From: Solirubrobacter pauli
Lineage (GTDB): Bacteria; Actinomycetota; Thermoleophilia; Solirubrobacterales; Solirubrobacteraceae
DNA length: 64,000 nucleotides
NCBI RefSeq assembly: GCF_003633755.1
Contig: NZ_RBIL01000002.1
Coordinates: forward strand, 1,426,001-1,490,000
Direction of reading: 5' to 3'
Shown here: piece by piece, positions 31,819 to 39,583 of the stretch
Layout of the letters: every line of letters begins with the position of its first letter
Numbering within the stretch: position 1 is the stretch's first letter
Notes under the pieces: generated by a model
Told to the model about the DNA's origin: nothing
The model's input: the letters and a program-made list of their open reading frames with translations, nothing else
Database searches by the model: none
Program-made: the position numbers and the translations under genes

Positions 31819-33488
31819 AGCGCGGCCTGGATGACGCGCTTGGCGATCGGGGCGGCGGACGTGCCGCCCTGGCCCGCCTTGGGGAGCATGACCGCCACCG
31901 CGACCTTGGGGTTCGAGGCGGGCGCGAAGGCCACGAACCAGGCGGTGGTGTTGGCCGCGTTCTGCGCGATGTCGGCGGTGGAGACGAGCTCGGCGGTGCC
32001 GGTCTTGCCGGCCACGGTCACGCCCGGGATGGCGGCGGCGCGGCCCGTGCCCGACTGCACGACCGCGACCATCATGTCCCGCACCTGGCCGGCCACCTTC
32101 GCGCTCACCACGCGCGTGCGGACGCGCTTGGTGCCCGCCACGTGCGGCTTCACGCGCACGCCCTTGTTGGCGATGGTCGCGGCGACGGAGGCCATCTGGA
32201 GCGGCGTGGCGTTGTCGGTGTTCTGGCCGATGGCGGCCGAGCCGACGGCGATCGCGTCCTTCATCTCCTTCACCGACGGGATCGTCGAGACCTTGGCGGC
32301 GGGCACGTCCGGCTGCTCCATGAAGCCGAACTTCTTCGCGATCGAGTACATGCGCTTGGCGCCCACCTTCGCGCCGAGCGGACCGAAAACGCTGTTGCAG
32401 GAGTGGGCGAACGAGTTGGTGAGCGACCCACCGCAGACCTCGTCGCTGGCGTTGCGCAGCTTGGCGCCCGACAGCGTCGCGTAGGTGCGCGCGGGATACG
32501 AGCTGCCCGGCGTCGCCTTCTTGTACTGCAGCGCGGCGGCCGCGGTGATGATCTTGAAGCTCGAGCCGGGCGGCTGGGGCGCGCTGACGGCGAGCCCTGC
32601 GAGCGCCAGCACGGAGCCGTCGCTCGGCTTGATCACGGCGATCCCGCCGAGCTGCTCGCCGAGCGCGTCGTTGGCCGTGCGCTGCAGCCCGAGCCGGATC
32701 GTCGTCTTGATCGACTTGCCCTTCGAGCCCTTCACACGCGCGATCACGCGGTCGCCGAACCGCAGCGTCGACGAGCGCTTGCCCGCCAGCCGGTCGTCAT
32801 AGATGCGGTTCAGGCCGGTCGGCTTCTCACCCGCGGTGCCCGCGATCGAGGCGCCGAGCGCGTCGGAGTCCAGGAGCTTGCCGCCGGCGGCGTAGATGTT
32901 CCCGCGGGTCGGCGCGGCGCCGGACTTGCGGGTGACGTCCTCGCCCTCCTTCAGGCCCGGCAGCCGCAGCGCGGGCGTCCAGGCCACGCGGCCCTCGCCG
33001 GCCTCGTCCTCGGAGGCGGAGAACTCGATCTCACCGCGCAGCTTGCCGAAGTCGTCGGTCTCGACCGTCACGGGCACGCGGACCTTGCCGCCGCTCAGCA
33101 GCGGCCCGACCGTGCCGGGCACGACCTTCTCGGTCGTCGCGGCGTCGTTGGCGCGCTTGTAGTCGGCGATGAAGGAGATCTTCGGGTTCGCCTTCTGGCT
33201 CTTGGCGTCCACGAGCCGGTACATCGCCTCGTAGTCGCCGCGCTTCCACGCGTCCACGTAGGCGATCACGGCCGGCCGGCGCTCGTCGTCGTCCATCCAG
33301 CTGCGGGCCAGCGCGTAGCCGCCGAAGCCCAGCGCGCCGAGCGCCACCAGCGCGGTGAAGACGAGGCTCAGCGACGGGCCCCGGCGCCGCGGCCGACGCG
33401 CGCTCTTGGGCGGGGACAGGAAGAGGGAACCGGCTCGGGGCGAATACCCGAGTCCCCCAGAACGACGTCGACGACGGCGGGCCACCAT
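31815..33488 (-). CDS. Penicillin-binding protein (class B-like transpeptidase with NTF2-like N-terminal domain)
   Basis: A 557-residue membrane-anchored enzyme. The N-terminal 40 residues are very basic, followed by one membrane segment (about 42-62). Residues 70-175 resemble the NTF2-like MecA N-terminal domain (AVIAYVDAWKRGDYEAMYRL). The transpeptidase domain shows the three active-site motifs: SSFK (Ser309-Lys312), SCN (about 363) and KTGT (about 495). It cross-links peptidoglycan outside the membrane. The ATG at 33488 follows AAAGGG by 2 nt. It is divergent from an ECF sigma factor gene with a 42-nt gap. Resistance to beta-lactams cannot be judged from sequence. Confidence 0.93.
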   Translation of the reverse strand: MVARRRRRRSGGLGYSPRAGSLFLSPPKSARRPRRRGPSLSLVFTALVALGALGFGGYALARSWMDDDERRPAVIAYVDAWKRGDYEAMYRLVDAKSQKANPKISFIADYKRANDAATTEKVVPGTVGPLLSGGKVRVPVTVETDDFGKLRGEIEFSASEDEAGEGRVAWTPALRLPGLKEGEDVTRKSGAAPTRGNIYAAGGKLLDSDALGASIAGTAGEKPTGLNRIYDDRLAGKRSSTLRFGDRVIARVKGSKGKSIKTTIRLGLQRTANDALGEQLGGIAVIKPSDGSVLALAGLAVSAPQPPGSSFKIITAAAALQYKKATPGSSYPARTYATLSGAKLRNASDEVCGGSLTNSFAHSCNSVFGPLGAKVGAKRMYSIAKKFGFMEQPDVPAAKVSTIPSVKEMKDAIAVGSAAIGQNTDNATPLQMASVAATIANKGVRVKPHVAGTKRVRTRVVSAKVAGQVRDMMVAVVQSGTGRAAAIPGVTVAGKTGTAELVSTADIAQNAANTTAWFVAFAPASNPKVAVAVMLPKAGQGGTSAAPIAKRVIQAAL

Positions 33489-33530
33489 GTCCCTTTCTAG
33501 CGGGTCGGCCGGACCGTTTACCCTCACTGA

Positions 33531-34475
33531 ATGAGTGCTGCCGCGTACGAGGCCGAGTACCAGCAGCTCATCGAGCCGCACCGGCGCGAGCTTCACGCGC
33601 ACTGCTACCGGATGCTGGGCTCCGTGCAGGACGCCGAGGACGCGCTGCAAGAAGCGTTGCTGCGCGCCTGGAAGGCCTTCGACCGCTTCGAGGGCCGCGC
33701 GCAGCCGAAGACCTGGCTGTACCGGATCGCGACCAACGCGTGCCTGGACGCGCTCGCCCGCCGCAAGGGCAAGCGCGAGCTGCCGATCGACCGCGGCCCG
33801 GACGAGCCACCGCTGACCGAGACGGCCTGGCTGGAGCCGTACCCGGACGACCCGGGCGCGAGCTACGAGCAGCGCGAGAGCGTCGAGCTGGCGTTCATCG
33901 CCGCGCTCCAGCACCTCCCGGCCACCCAGCGTGCCGTGCTGATCCTGCGCGAGGTGCTCGGCTTCAGCGCCAAGGAGGTCGCCGAGATCTGCGACACGAC
34001 CCCGGCCTCGGTCAACAGCGCCATGCAGCGCGCCCGGGCGGCGATCGACGAGCGGCTCCCGCGGCAGTCCCAGCAGGCGACGCTGCAGGCGCTCGGCGAC
34101 GAGCAGGTCAGGGCGATCGTCGAGCGCTACGTCGCGGCGTGGAACCGGGGTGACGTCGACGCGGTCGTCGCGATGCTGGCCGAGGACGCGACGTTCTCGA
34201 TGCCGCCGATCGCCGAGTGGTACCGCGGCCAGGAGCCGATCCGCGCGTTCCTGCCGACCGGCCCGCTGTCGATCCCGCGCGTCTTCGTCCCCATCCACGC
34301 GAACGGCCAGCCGGCGTTCGGGACGTACAAGCTGATCGACGGCGTGTGGCTGCGCAACGCCATCCACGTGATCACGCTCGACGCCGCCGGCGCGATCACC
34401 GACGCGGTGGCCTTCCTGGACGTGGAGCTCTTCCCGCGCTTCGGCCTCTCCGAAGATGCGTGGAAGTCCGATTGA
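33531..34475 (+). CDS. ECF-type RNA polymerase sigma factor with C-terminal SnoaL-like domain (SigG-like)
   Basis: A 314-residue protein. Sigma region 2 (about 9-80) contains HCYRMLGSVQDAEDALQEAL and the -10 recognition stretch KTWLYRIATNACLDALARR. Region 4 (about 120-180) has LPATQRAVLILREVLGFSAK and VNSAMQRARAAIDE. Residues 190-312 are a SnoaL/NTF2-like domain (IVERYVAAWNRGDVDAVVAM) as in SigG/SigJ/ECF41-type factors, where it tunes activity and replaces an anti-sigma factor. The start codon ATG is at 33531. No anti-sigma gene is adjacent, fitting this class. The divergent neighbour is a penicillin-binding protein, so an envelope-related regulon is possible. Confidence 0.93.
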   Translation: MSAAAYEAEYQQLIEPHRRELHAHCYRMLGSVQDAEDALQEALLRAWKAFDRFEGRAQPKTWLYRIATNACLDALARRKGKRELPIDRGPDEPPLTETAWLEPYPDDPGASYEQRESVELAFIAALQHLPATQRAVLILREVLGFSAKEVAEICDTTPASVNSAMQRARAAIDERLPRQSQQATLQALGDEQVRAIVERYVAAWNRGDVDAVVAMLAEDATFSMPPIAEWYRGQEPIRAFLPTGPLSIPRVFVPIHANGQPAFGTYKLIDGVWLRNAIHVITLDAAGAITDAVAFLDVELFPRFGLSEDAWKSD

Positions 34476-34483
34476 CGGATCAC

Positions 34484-34598
34484 GTAGGATTGGTGGCGAT
34501 GAGGCGAGTAGCCCGCACCGTCGCCCTGTAAGACCCGGCCGATTCGCCGGGAGGGCGACGGGTGTCCCCGTCAAGCACGTCCCGGAGCTCTACTGACC
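34484..34598 (+). promoter_or_regulatory. Attenuator-like leader of the aminotransferase gene
   Basis: Between the sigma factor and aminotransferase genes lies a short uORF (34499-34531) and overlapping pairing segments. GGCGATG (34495-34501) can pair with CGTCGCC (34519-34525, one G-U). GTCGCCCT (34520-34527) is the exact complement of AGGGCGAC (34552-34559). CCCGGC (34534-34539) pairs with GCCGGG (34546-34551). GACGGG (34557-34562) pairs with CCCGTC (34567-34572). The first and second pairings exclude each other, as do the second and fourth (shared bases 34557-34559). This is the logic of ribosome-controlled attenuation. No poly-T follows the last hairpin, so control may act on translation (GGAG at 34584) or through Rho. 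Confidence 0.55.
34499..34531 (+). CDS. Leader peptide MRRVARTVAL
   Basis: A ten-residue uORF: ATG, nine sense codons, TAA. An AGGA (34486-34489) lies 9 nt before the ATG. The codons are Arg-Arg-Val-Ala-Arg-Thr-Val-Ala-Leu, rich in Val and Ala. The GTC-GCC-CTG codons at its end are part of two competing stems, so a ribosome stalled or terminating here would decide which stem forms. TAA is an uncommon stop in so GC-rich a genome. Its position fits a sensor of amino-acid or charged-tRNA supply for the aminotransferase gene 67 nt downstream. Conservation in relatives has not been tested. Confidence 0.5.
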   Translation: MRRVARTVAL

Positions 34599-35798
34599 AT
34601 GGCCATCTCGCCTCCCGCGCCGCTCGCCGGCGCACCCCTGTCCGACCGCCTCGCCGCCACGCAGTCCTCGCCCGTGCGCGAGCTGCTGCAGATCGCGATG
34701 CGGCCGGAGATCATCTCCCTCGCCGGCGGCCTGCCCGCGCCGGACACGTTCGACGTGCCCGGCCTGCGCGCCGCGTTCGACGAGGTTCTTGCCGGCCCCG
34801 ACGCGATCCGCGCGCTGCAGTACTCCACGACCGAGGGCGACCCGGCGTTACGCGACCGGCTGGCCGCGTTCATGGCCAAGCGCGGGCTGGAGGTCGCCGG
34901 CGACGACCTGCTGATCACCACCGGCTCCCAGCAGGCGCTCGGGCTGATCGCGAGCGCGCTGCTCAACCAGGGCGACGTCGTCCTCGTCGAGGACCCGACG
35001 TACCTGGCCGCGCTGCAGGCCTTCCAGCTCGCCGACCTGCGCGCGGTGGCCGTCCCGTCCGACGACTTCGGGCCCGATCCGGACGCCCTGCTGGAGATCG
35101 CCCGCCGGGAGGGCGCGAAGGTCGCGTACCTGATCCCGACGTTCCAGAACCCGACGGGCCGCACCATGCCGCACGAGCGGCGCGCCGCGATCGCCGAGGC
35201 GGCGGCGCAGGCCGGGCTGTGGCTGGTGGAGGACGACCCGTACAGCGCGCTGCGGCTCGAAGGGGAGGACGCCGACCTGCTCGCCGCCTACGCGCCCGAG
35301 CGCACGATCGTCATCCAGACGCTGTCGAAGGTGCTCTCCCCGGGCCTGCGGATCGGCTACGTGCGCGCGCCCCAGGCGCTGCGCGGCCCGCTGGCCGTCG
35401 CCAAGCAGGCGGCCGACCTGCACACGTCGACGATCGCGCAGCTGGCCGCGGAGCGCTGGCTGGCGACGCACGACCTCAGCGACCACATCGCCGCGCTCGC
35501 CGCCCACTACCGCCCGCGCCGCGACGCCCTGCTCGACGGGCTCCGGGAGCACTTGCCCGCGGGGACGAAGCTGACGGAGCCCGAGGGCGGCCTGTTCATC
35601 TGGGTCGAGCTGCCGGAGGGCCACGACGCCGAGGCGATCCTCCCGCGTGCCCTCGATCGCGGCGTGGCCTTCGTGCCGGGGAAGTACTTCTACGCGGGCG
35701 AGGCGCCGCGCGGGACGCTGCGCGTCTCCTTCGCCACCGCCACGCCGGAGGAGCTGCGCGAGGGCGCCGCGCGTCTCGGCGCGGCCTGCGCGGGGTAG
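34599..35798 (+). CDS. PLP-dependent aminotransferase (class I/II, 2-aminoadipate/MocR-like branch)
   Basis: A 399-residue fold-type I aminotransferase. IISLAGGLPAPDTFD (about 33-47), YSTTEGDPALRDRLAAFM, LITTGSQQALGLIASALLN, VLVEDPTYLAALQAF, AYLIPTFQNPTGRTMP (about 180), LVEDDPYSALRL and VIQTLSKVLSPGLRIGY, with the PLP Lys in TLSKVLSPG near residue 245, mark the family related to alpha-aminoadipate and branched-chain or aromatic aminotransferases. The amino donor cannot be fixed by sequence. ATG 34599 is preceded by GGAG at 11 nt. The leader with a Val/Ala-rich uORF suggests amino-acid control. Downstream lie a small acidic gene and an aldo/keto reductase. Confidence 0.92.
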   Translation: MAISPPAPLAGAPLSDRLAATQSSPVRELLQIAMRPEIISLAGGLPAPDTFDVPGLRAAFDEVLAGPDAIRALQYSTTEGDPALRDRLAAFMAKRGLEVAGDDLLITTGSQQALGLIASALLNQGDVVLVEDPTYLAALQAFQLADLRAVAVPSDDFGPDPDALLEIARREGAKVAYLIPTFQNPTGRTMPHERRAAIAEAAAQAGLWLVEDDPYSALRLEGEDADLLAAYAPERTIVIQTLSKVLSPGLRIGYVRAPQALRGPLAVAKQAADLHTSTIAQLAAERWLATHDLSDHIAALAAHYRPRRDALLDGLREHLPAGTKLTEPEGGLFIWVELPEGHDAEAILPRALDRGVAFVPGKYFYAGEAPRGTLRVSFATATPEELREGAARLGAACAG

Positions 35799-35807
35799 GC
35801 CTGCTCC

Positions 35808-35945
35808 ATGGCGGAGAGACCCCGACCCGACATGGACAAGGTCCGCGACGCGCTGCGCGAGCACGACGAGCGCGTCGAGGACGACCCCGCCGAGCCGTCC
35901 GAGGACGAGCGCGAGGACGAAGAAGCCGACGATGGAGACGCGTGA
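35808..35945 (+). CDS. 45-residue highly acidic protein
   Basis: ATG at 35808, TGA at 35943-35945. The peptide begins MAERPRPDMDKVRDALREHD and continues with a Glu/Asp-rich tail (about half of the final 25 residues are acidic), so it is soluble and very acidic. Codon third positions are mostly G or C (39 of 45), supporting translation. It starts 9 nt after the aminotransferase stop and overlaps the aldo/keto reductase start by 14 nt, so it is the middle gene of a likely operon. I do not recognise the family, and the function is unknown. Confidence 0.6.
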   Translation: MAERPRPDMDKVRDALREHDERVEDDPAEPSEDEREDEEADDGDA

Positions 35946-36675
35946 GCTCGGCCGCGGCGGGCCGCGCGTGCCCGTCGTCGGCATGGGCACGTGGCAGACC
36001 CTCGACGTCCGTGGCACGCGCGACGAGGTCGTGCACGCCGCGCTCGACGCCGGCTCGACCCTGATCGACACCTCACCGATGTACGGCGAGGCGCAGCGCG
36101 TCCTCGCCCACGGTCTGCAGGGACGGCGCGAGGAGGCGTTCGTCGCCGACAAGCTGTGGACGCCGGACGACCGGGAGGCCGAGCGGCAGGCGCAGCGCGC
36201 CCTCGACTGGTACGGGCGCGTCGACCTCTACCAGGTGCACAACCTGGTCGGCTGGCGCGCCCGGCTGGACCTGCTCGAGCACCTGCGCGGCGACGGGAAG
36301 GTCGGCGTGATCGGCGCGACCCACTACGCGCCGAGCGCCTTCGACGAGCTCGCGACGGTCATGCGCACGGGCCGGATCGGCGCGATCCAGATCCCGTACA
36401 ACCCGGTCGAGCGCGAGGTCGAGCGCCTGATCCTGCCGCTCGCCGAGGAGCTCGGGCTCGGCGTGCTCGTGATGCGGCCGCTCGGCGCCGGGCGGCTGGT
36501 GGCGCGCGTCGGCGCGGACGAGCTGATCAAGTGGGCGCTGTCGGACCCGCGCGTGACGGCCGTGATCCCGGCGTCCTCCAAGCCCGAGCGGGTGCGCAGC
36601 AACGCGGCCGCCGGCGACGGCCCGTGGCTGGACGCCGACCAGCGCGAGGCGATCGCCCGCCGCGCCGCGGCGTAG
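35932..36675 (+). CDS. Aldo/keto reductase
   Basis: A 247-residue (beta/alpha)8 NADPH oxidoreductase, shorter than the usual 280-330 residues. Catalytic residues are visible: Asp and Tyr in LIDTSPMYGEAQ (about 41-52), Lys in FVADKLW (about 70) and His in LYQVHNL (about 98). The C-terminal cofactor strand reads VTAVIPASSKPERVRSNAAA. The start ATG at 35932 lies inside the preceding acidic gene. The substrate is unknown; the position downstream of the aminotransferase is compatible with reduction of a carbonyl product, but this is not shown. Confidence 0.9.
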   Translation: METRELGRGGPRVPVVGMGTWQTLDVRGTRDEVVHAALDAGSTLIDTSPMYGEAQRVLAHGLQGRREEAFVADKLWTPDDREAERQAQRALDWYGRVDLYQVHNLVGWRARLDLLEHLRGDGKVGVIGATHYAPSAFDELATVMRTGRIGAIQIPYNPVEREVERLILPLAEELGLGVLVMRPLGAGRLVARVGADELIKWALSDPRVTAVIPASSKPERVRSNAAAGDGPWLDADQREAIARRAAA

Positions 36676-36704
36676 ACCCGGCGCGTTCAGGGCATCCACC
36701 TCTC

Positions 36705-36980
36705 ATGAGCACTCCTTCGATGCGCATGCAGCTCACCACGCGCGCGCCGCTCGCGGTGCCGTCGCTGGTCGTCGGCGTCCTGTCGGCGGTCCTGCTGGTG
36801 TTCGGACCGGTCCTGTTCGCGCTGATCGCCGCCGTCGGAGCGATCGTGATGGGCGGGATCGCGCTCGCCGACGTCAAGAGCCACGGCTATCAGGGCCACG
36901 GCTTCGCCGTCGGGGGGATGATCGTCAGCGGCACGGTGCTGGCGCTCGCGTTCATCTTCATGGTGTCGACCGCGGGCTGA
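36705..36980 (+). CDS. DUF4190-like small membrane protein
   Basis: A 91-residue protein with two or three hydrophobic segments (about 15-35, 37-55, 67-90) and the motif DVKSHGYQGHGFAVGGMIVS, in which H-G-Y/F-G-x-G-x-A-x-x-G is typical of DUF4190-type proteins. The N-terminus is short and Ser/Met-rich. The next gene starts within its stop codon (TGATG), and the two proteins share the same loop pattern. The function is unknown. Confidence 0.72.
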   Translation: MSTPSMRMQLTTRAPLAVPSLVVGVLSAVLLVFGPVLFALIAAVGAIVMGGIALADVKSHGYQGHGFAVGGMIVSGTVLALAFIFMVSTAG

Positions 36981-37222
36981 TGCCCGAGCGGCGCGCGCCG
37001 CTGGCCGTCCCCGCGTTCGCCGCGGGCGTGGTCGCGTTGGTGCTCGCGATCCTCCTCGGCCCGGCGCTCGTGCTCGCCACGGGCCTGTCCGCCGCGCTGA
37101 TGGGCGGACAGGCCTGGCACGACACGCGCCTGCACGGCTACCACGGCGAGACGCTGGCGATCGCGGGCGCCCTGCTCGGGCTCGGCGCGATCGCCATCAG
37201 CATGCTCGTGTGGCTGGGGTGA
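36980..37222 (+). CDS. DUF4190-like small membrane protein, paralogue of the preceding gene
   Basis: An 80-residue protein with the same layout as the gene before it: RRAPLAVPAFAAGVVALVLA at the start (compare TRAPLAVPSLVVGVLSAVLL) and WHDTRLHGYHGETLAIAGAL in the loop before the last helix. The start ATG overlaps the upstream stop, so the two probably arose by tandem duplication and are co-translated, perhaps acting as a pair in the membrane. It ends 3 nt before the convergent FG-GAP gene. Confidence 0.72.
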   Translation: MPERRAPLAVPAFAAGVVALVLAILLGPALVLATGLSAALMGGQAWHDTRLHGYHGETLAIAGALLGLGAIAISMLVWLG

Positions 37223-37225
37223 GAC

Positions 37226-39358
37226 CTACGGCTCGTTCGTCGCGAGCGTAAACGTCACCGTCTTGCTGTAGGTGCCGGTGCGCAGCGGGTCGTTGGCCTT
37301 GATCAGCTGCTTGAACGTGATGTCCACGGTCTCGTTGGACGCCGGGCCGGTCCACACGCTCTTCGCCGGCTCGATCCGCAGCGGCTCCGCGAGGGAGAAC
37401 GCCCCGTTGGTCATGTGGCCAGGGTCGCTGAAGGACAGCGTGGCCTTGCCGGCGGTCGTCAGGATGGTCGCCTTCTGGACCGCCGAGTAGTCCTGGGCCT
37501 TGCCCGGGACGAACGGCGGGAACGCGGCCGGAGCGCCCAGGCTCAGGGACAGGACGGCCGGAACCGTGCCGCCGACCGCGCCCGACGCGACGACCACCAC
37601 GTCGTAGGTGACCGACTTGATGGTCGTGTTGCCGGCCGCGTCCTTCGCGGTCACGGTGATCGTGTGCGGGCCGATGTCCTGCGGGCCGGTCGTGAGCGCG
37701 TCGCCGTTGATGATCGGGCGCCCGCTGTCGGCCGCGAAGCACGAGACGACCGTGTTGTCGTCCGCGCAGCTGAACTGGACCTTGGCCTCCGTGCCGACCG
37801 GGATCTTCGCGCCGTCGAGCGGCGTGGCGATCGTGATCGTCGGCGCGTTCGGGTCGACGACGCCGTTGAGCAGGAGCCCGGCGCCGCGGTCGCGGTTGGT
37901 GGTCGTCGGGCCCGTGTCGAGGCCGGGGACGCCGACCGCGGCGACGTTGACGCCGGTGCCGGTGATGTCACCGAGCCCGGCGACGCTCCAGCCCGCCTGG
38001 TCGCCCCACTTGAAGCCGCCGCCGCCGTTCATGGTCACGCCCTTGGAGCCGAGCGTGGCCAACGCGACGTTCGTGGGCGCCTTGGAGCCGTACACGGCGT
38101 ACGCCGCGCCGATCGACTCCTGCGGGATCGCCGGGCGGTCCGCGCCGGGCGCGCCGAGCAGGATCTCGCCGATGCCGTCGCCGTTGAGGTCGCCGCTCGT
38201 GGCGACCGACCAGCCCGCGCCGTCCTGCGTCTTGGCGCCGTCGATCCGGTACGAGCCGGCGGGGAGGGCGGCGAGCGCGTGGCTCGCGGACGGCTTGAGG
38301 ACGTAGACCGAGCCGCTCATCAGCGAGCCGCCCTGGCCGTGGAACGGCACGCCCACGACGAGCTCGGCCCGCTTGTCGCCGTCGACGTCGCCGGCGGCCA
38401 GCGCCCAGCCGGACTGGTCGTCCGCGTCGCCGTCGAAGCGGTACGCGATGCCGGTCGTGCCGCCCTTGACGACGAACGTCGAGCCGGCGGCGTCCTTCGC
38501 GCCGATCGCGCCGACCGCGACGTCGCTCTTGCCGTCGCCGTCGAAGTCACCGGACGCGACGGACCAGCCGGTGCGCGCGGCGGCGGACTCGCCGTCGATC
38601 CGGAAGCCGTCGTAGGTGCCGCCGAGGTCGGTGTCGGCCTGGCCGTCCTTGCCGTAGAGGACGTAGGCGGCGCCCGCATCCTTCTTGCCGCCCGGCTGGG
38701 CGCCGATCGCGCCGAGGATGTAGTCGCGCTTGCCGTCGCCGTTGACGTCGCCGGTGGCGACGGAGTAGCCGGTGCGGTCGCCCGCGGCGGCGCCGTCGAT
38801 CCGGAAGCCGGCCGTGTTGGTGGCGAGGTCGATCTCGGCGGTGGAGGCGCGGCCGTAGACGACGTGGGCACCGCCCGCGCTCGTGCGCGAGGACGGGTCG
38901 CTCCACGGCGTCCCGATCAGCAGGTCGCCCTTGCCGTCGTTGTTGACGTCGCCCGCGGGGGCGAGCGACCAGCCGAGGTGGTCACCGGCGATGGCGCCCT
39001 CGATGCGGACGCCGTTGGCGCCGAGCGCGCCGAGGTTCACGTTCGTGGGGGAGGCCTTGCCGTAGACCACGTACACGGCCCCGGCCTGGGCGCGCGTCGG
39101 GCCGTCGGCGCCGACCATCCAGACGGCGAGCGCGACGTCGTTGATGCCGTCGCCGTTGAAGTCGCCCGCCGGGGCGATCTTGTCGCCGAGCTTGGCGTTG
39201 GCGGCGAGACCGTCGACGCGCAGGTTCGCCTCGGTGAGCAGGTCCACGGGCCCGCCGCCGGCGAGGGTCCCCGCGAGGGCCGCGGGCGCGAGGATCGCGC
39301 TCACAGCAGCCGCTGCGCCGGCGCCTGCAAGTGCGCGCCGTCGTCTTGTGTTCAACAC
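37226..39358 (-). CDS. Secreted FG-GAP repeat protein with C-terminal immunoglobulin-like domains
   Basis: A 710-residue exported protein. The N-terminus MLNTRRRRALAGAGAAAAVS plus AILAPAALA is the signal peptide. Residues 50-470 contain seven FG-GAP repeats with calcium-loop motifs (FNGDGINDV, VNNDGKGDL, VNGDGKRDY, FDGDGKSDV, VDGDKRAEL, LNGDGIGEI and a degenerate last one), forming an integrin-alpha-like propeller. Residues 500-600 look like a bacterial Ig-like domain (ITIATPLDGAKIP ... NTTIKSVTYDVVV). The GTG start at 39358 has GAGAGGG about 8 nt upstream. Unlike the FG-GAP protein at 7,934, the propeller comes first and no proline stalk is present. Confidence 0.9.
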   Translation of the reverse strand: MLNTRRRRALAGAGAAAAVSAILAPAALAGTLAGGGPVDLLTEANLRVDGLAANAKLGDKIAPAGDFNGDGINDVALAVWMVGADGPTRAQAGAVYVVYGKASPTNVNLGALGANGVRIEGAIAGDHLGWSLAPAGDVNNDGKGDLLIGTPWSDPSSRTSAGGAHVVYGRASTAEIDLATNTAGFRIDGAAAGDRTGYSVATGDVNGDGKRDYILGAIGAQPGGKKDAGAAYVLYGKDGQADTDLGGTYDGFRIDGESAAARTGWSVASGDFDGDGKSDVAVGAIGAKDAAGSTFVVKGGTTGIAYRFDGDADDQSGWALAAGDVDGDKRAELVVGVPFHGQGGSLMSGSVYVLKPSASHALAALPAGSYRIDGAKTQDGAGWSVATSGDLNGDGIGEILLGAPGADRPAIPQESIGAAYAVYGSKAPTNVALATLGSKGVTMNGGGGFKWGDQAGWSVAGLGDITGTGVNVAAVGVPGLDTGPTTTNRDRGAGLLLNGVVDPNAPTITIATPLDGAKIPVGTEAKVQFSCADDNTVVSCFAADSGRPIINGDALTTGPQDIGPHTITVTAKDAAGNTTIKSVTYDVVVVASGAVGGTVPAVLSLSLGAPAAFPPFVPGKAQDYSAVQKATILTTAGKATLSFSDPGHMTNGAFSLAEPLRIEPAKSVWTGPASNETVDITFKQLIKANDPLRTGTYSKTVTFTLATNEP

Positions 39359-39374
39359 TCCGAATCCCTCTCTT

Positions 39375-39400
39375 GGGCTGATTCACTGACCGATCAGCCC
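39375..39400 (-). promoter_or_regulatory. Perfect 8-bp hairpin in the 5' untranslated region of the FG-GAP gene
   Basis: GGGCTGAT (39375-39382) and ATCAGCCC (39393-39400) are exact complements with a 10-nt loop, ending 16 nt before the GTG and just ahead of the Shine-Dalgarno. This could be an operator for the divergent pair or an mRNA-stabilising stem. Confidence 0.4.
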
Positions 39401-39583
39401 GTCCCCGCCGAGCACTATGCCGCGTAGTACTACGGAGCGTCGTAGGACTGGACCATCGGGGGAACCCGAACGGTCGCGGAGCGCTGCATGAACGCCGGGA
39501 GGGAGGTAGCGTGGGTTCTCTGTGAGCACCGCCCGTCCCGACGCGCTCGCATCCAGTTCACATCGGATGAAAGACACAGGAAC
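39401..39583. other. Divergent promoter region, FG-GAP protein and M28 peptidase
   Basis: This stretch between divergent genes holds no convincing gene. It contains the palindrome GTAGTACTAC (39424-39433). The frame of the peptidase is open through part of it, but the residues show no signal-peptide character. Confidence 0.3.

Noticed and set aside
29913-33500. 1195-codon open frame on the plus strand across formamidase, secreted protein and penicillin-binding protein genes
   Set aside because: It crosses three genes with clear domains in other frames and its translation is compositionally abnormal (Arg/Gly/Asp).
34484-34598. Known riboswitch or T-box upstream of the aminotransferase
   Set aside because: I see no T-box TGGNACC segment, no S-box/SAM-IV core and no other motif I can recall; the uORF-based reading explains the stems better. 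An Rfam search could still overturn this.
39488-39583. Upstream start of the M28 peptidase at 39488
   Set aside because: It would place 32 charged residues before the signal peptide; the GTG at 39584 gives a normal signal sequence.
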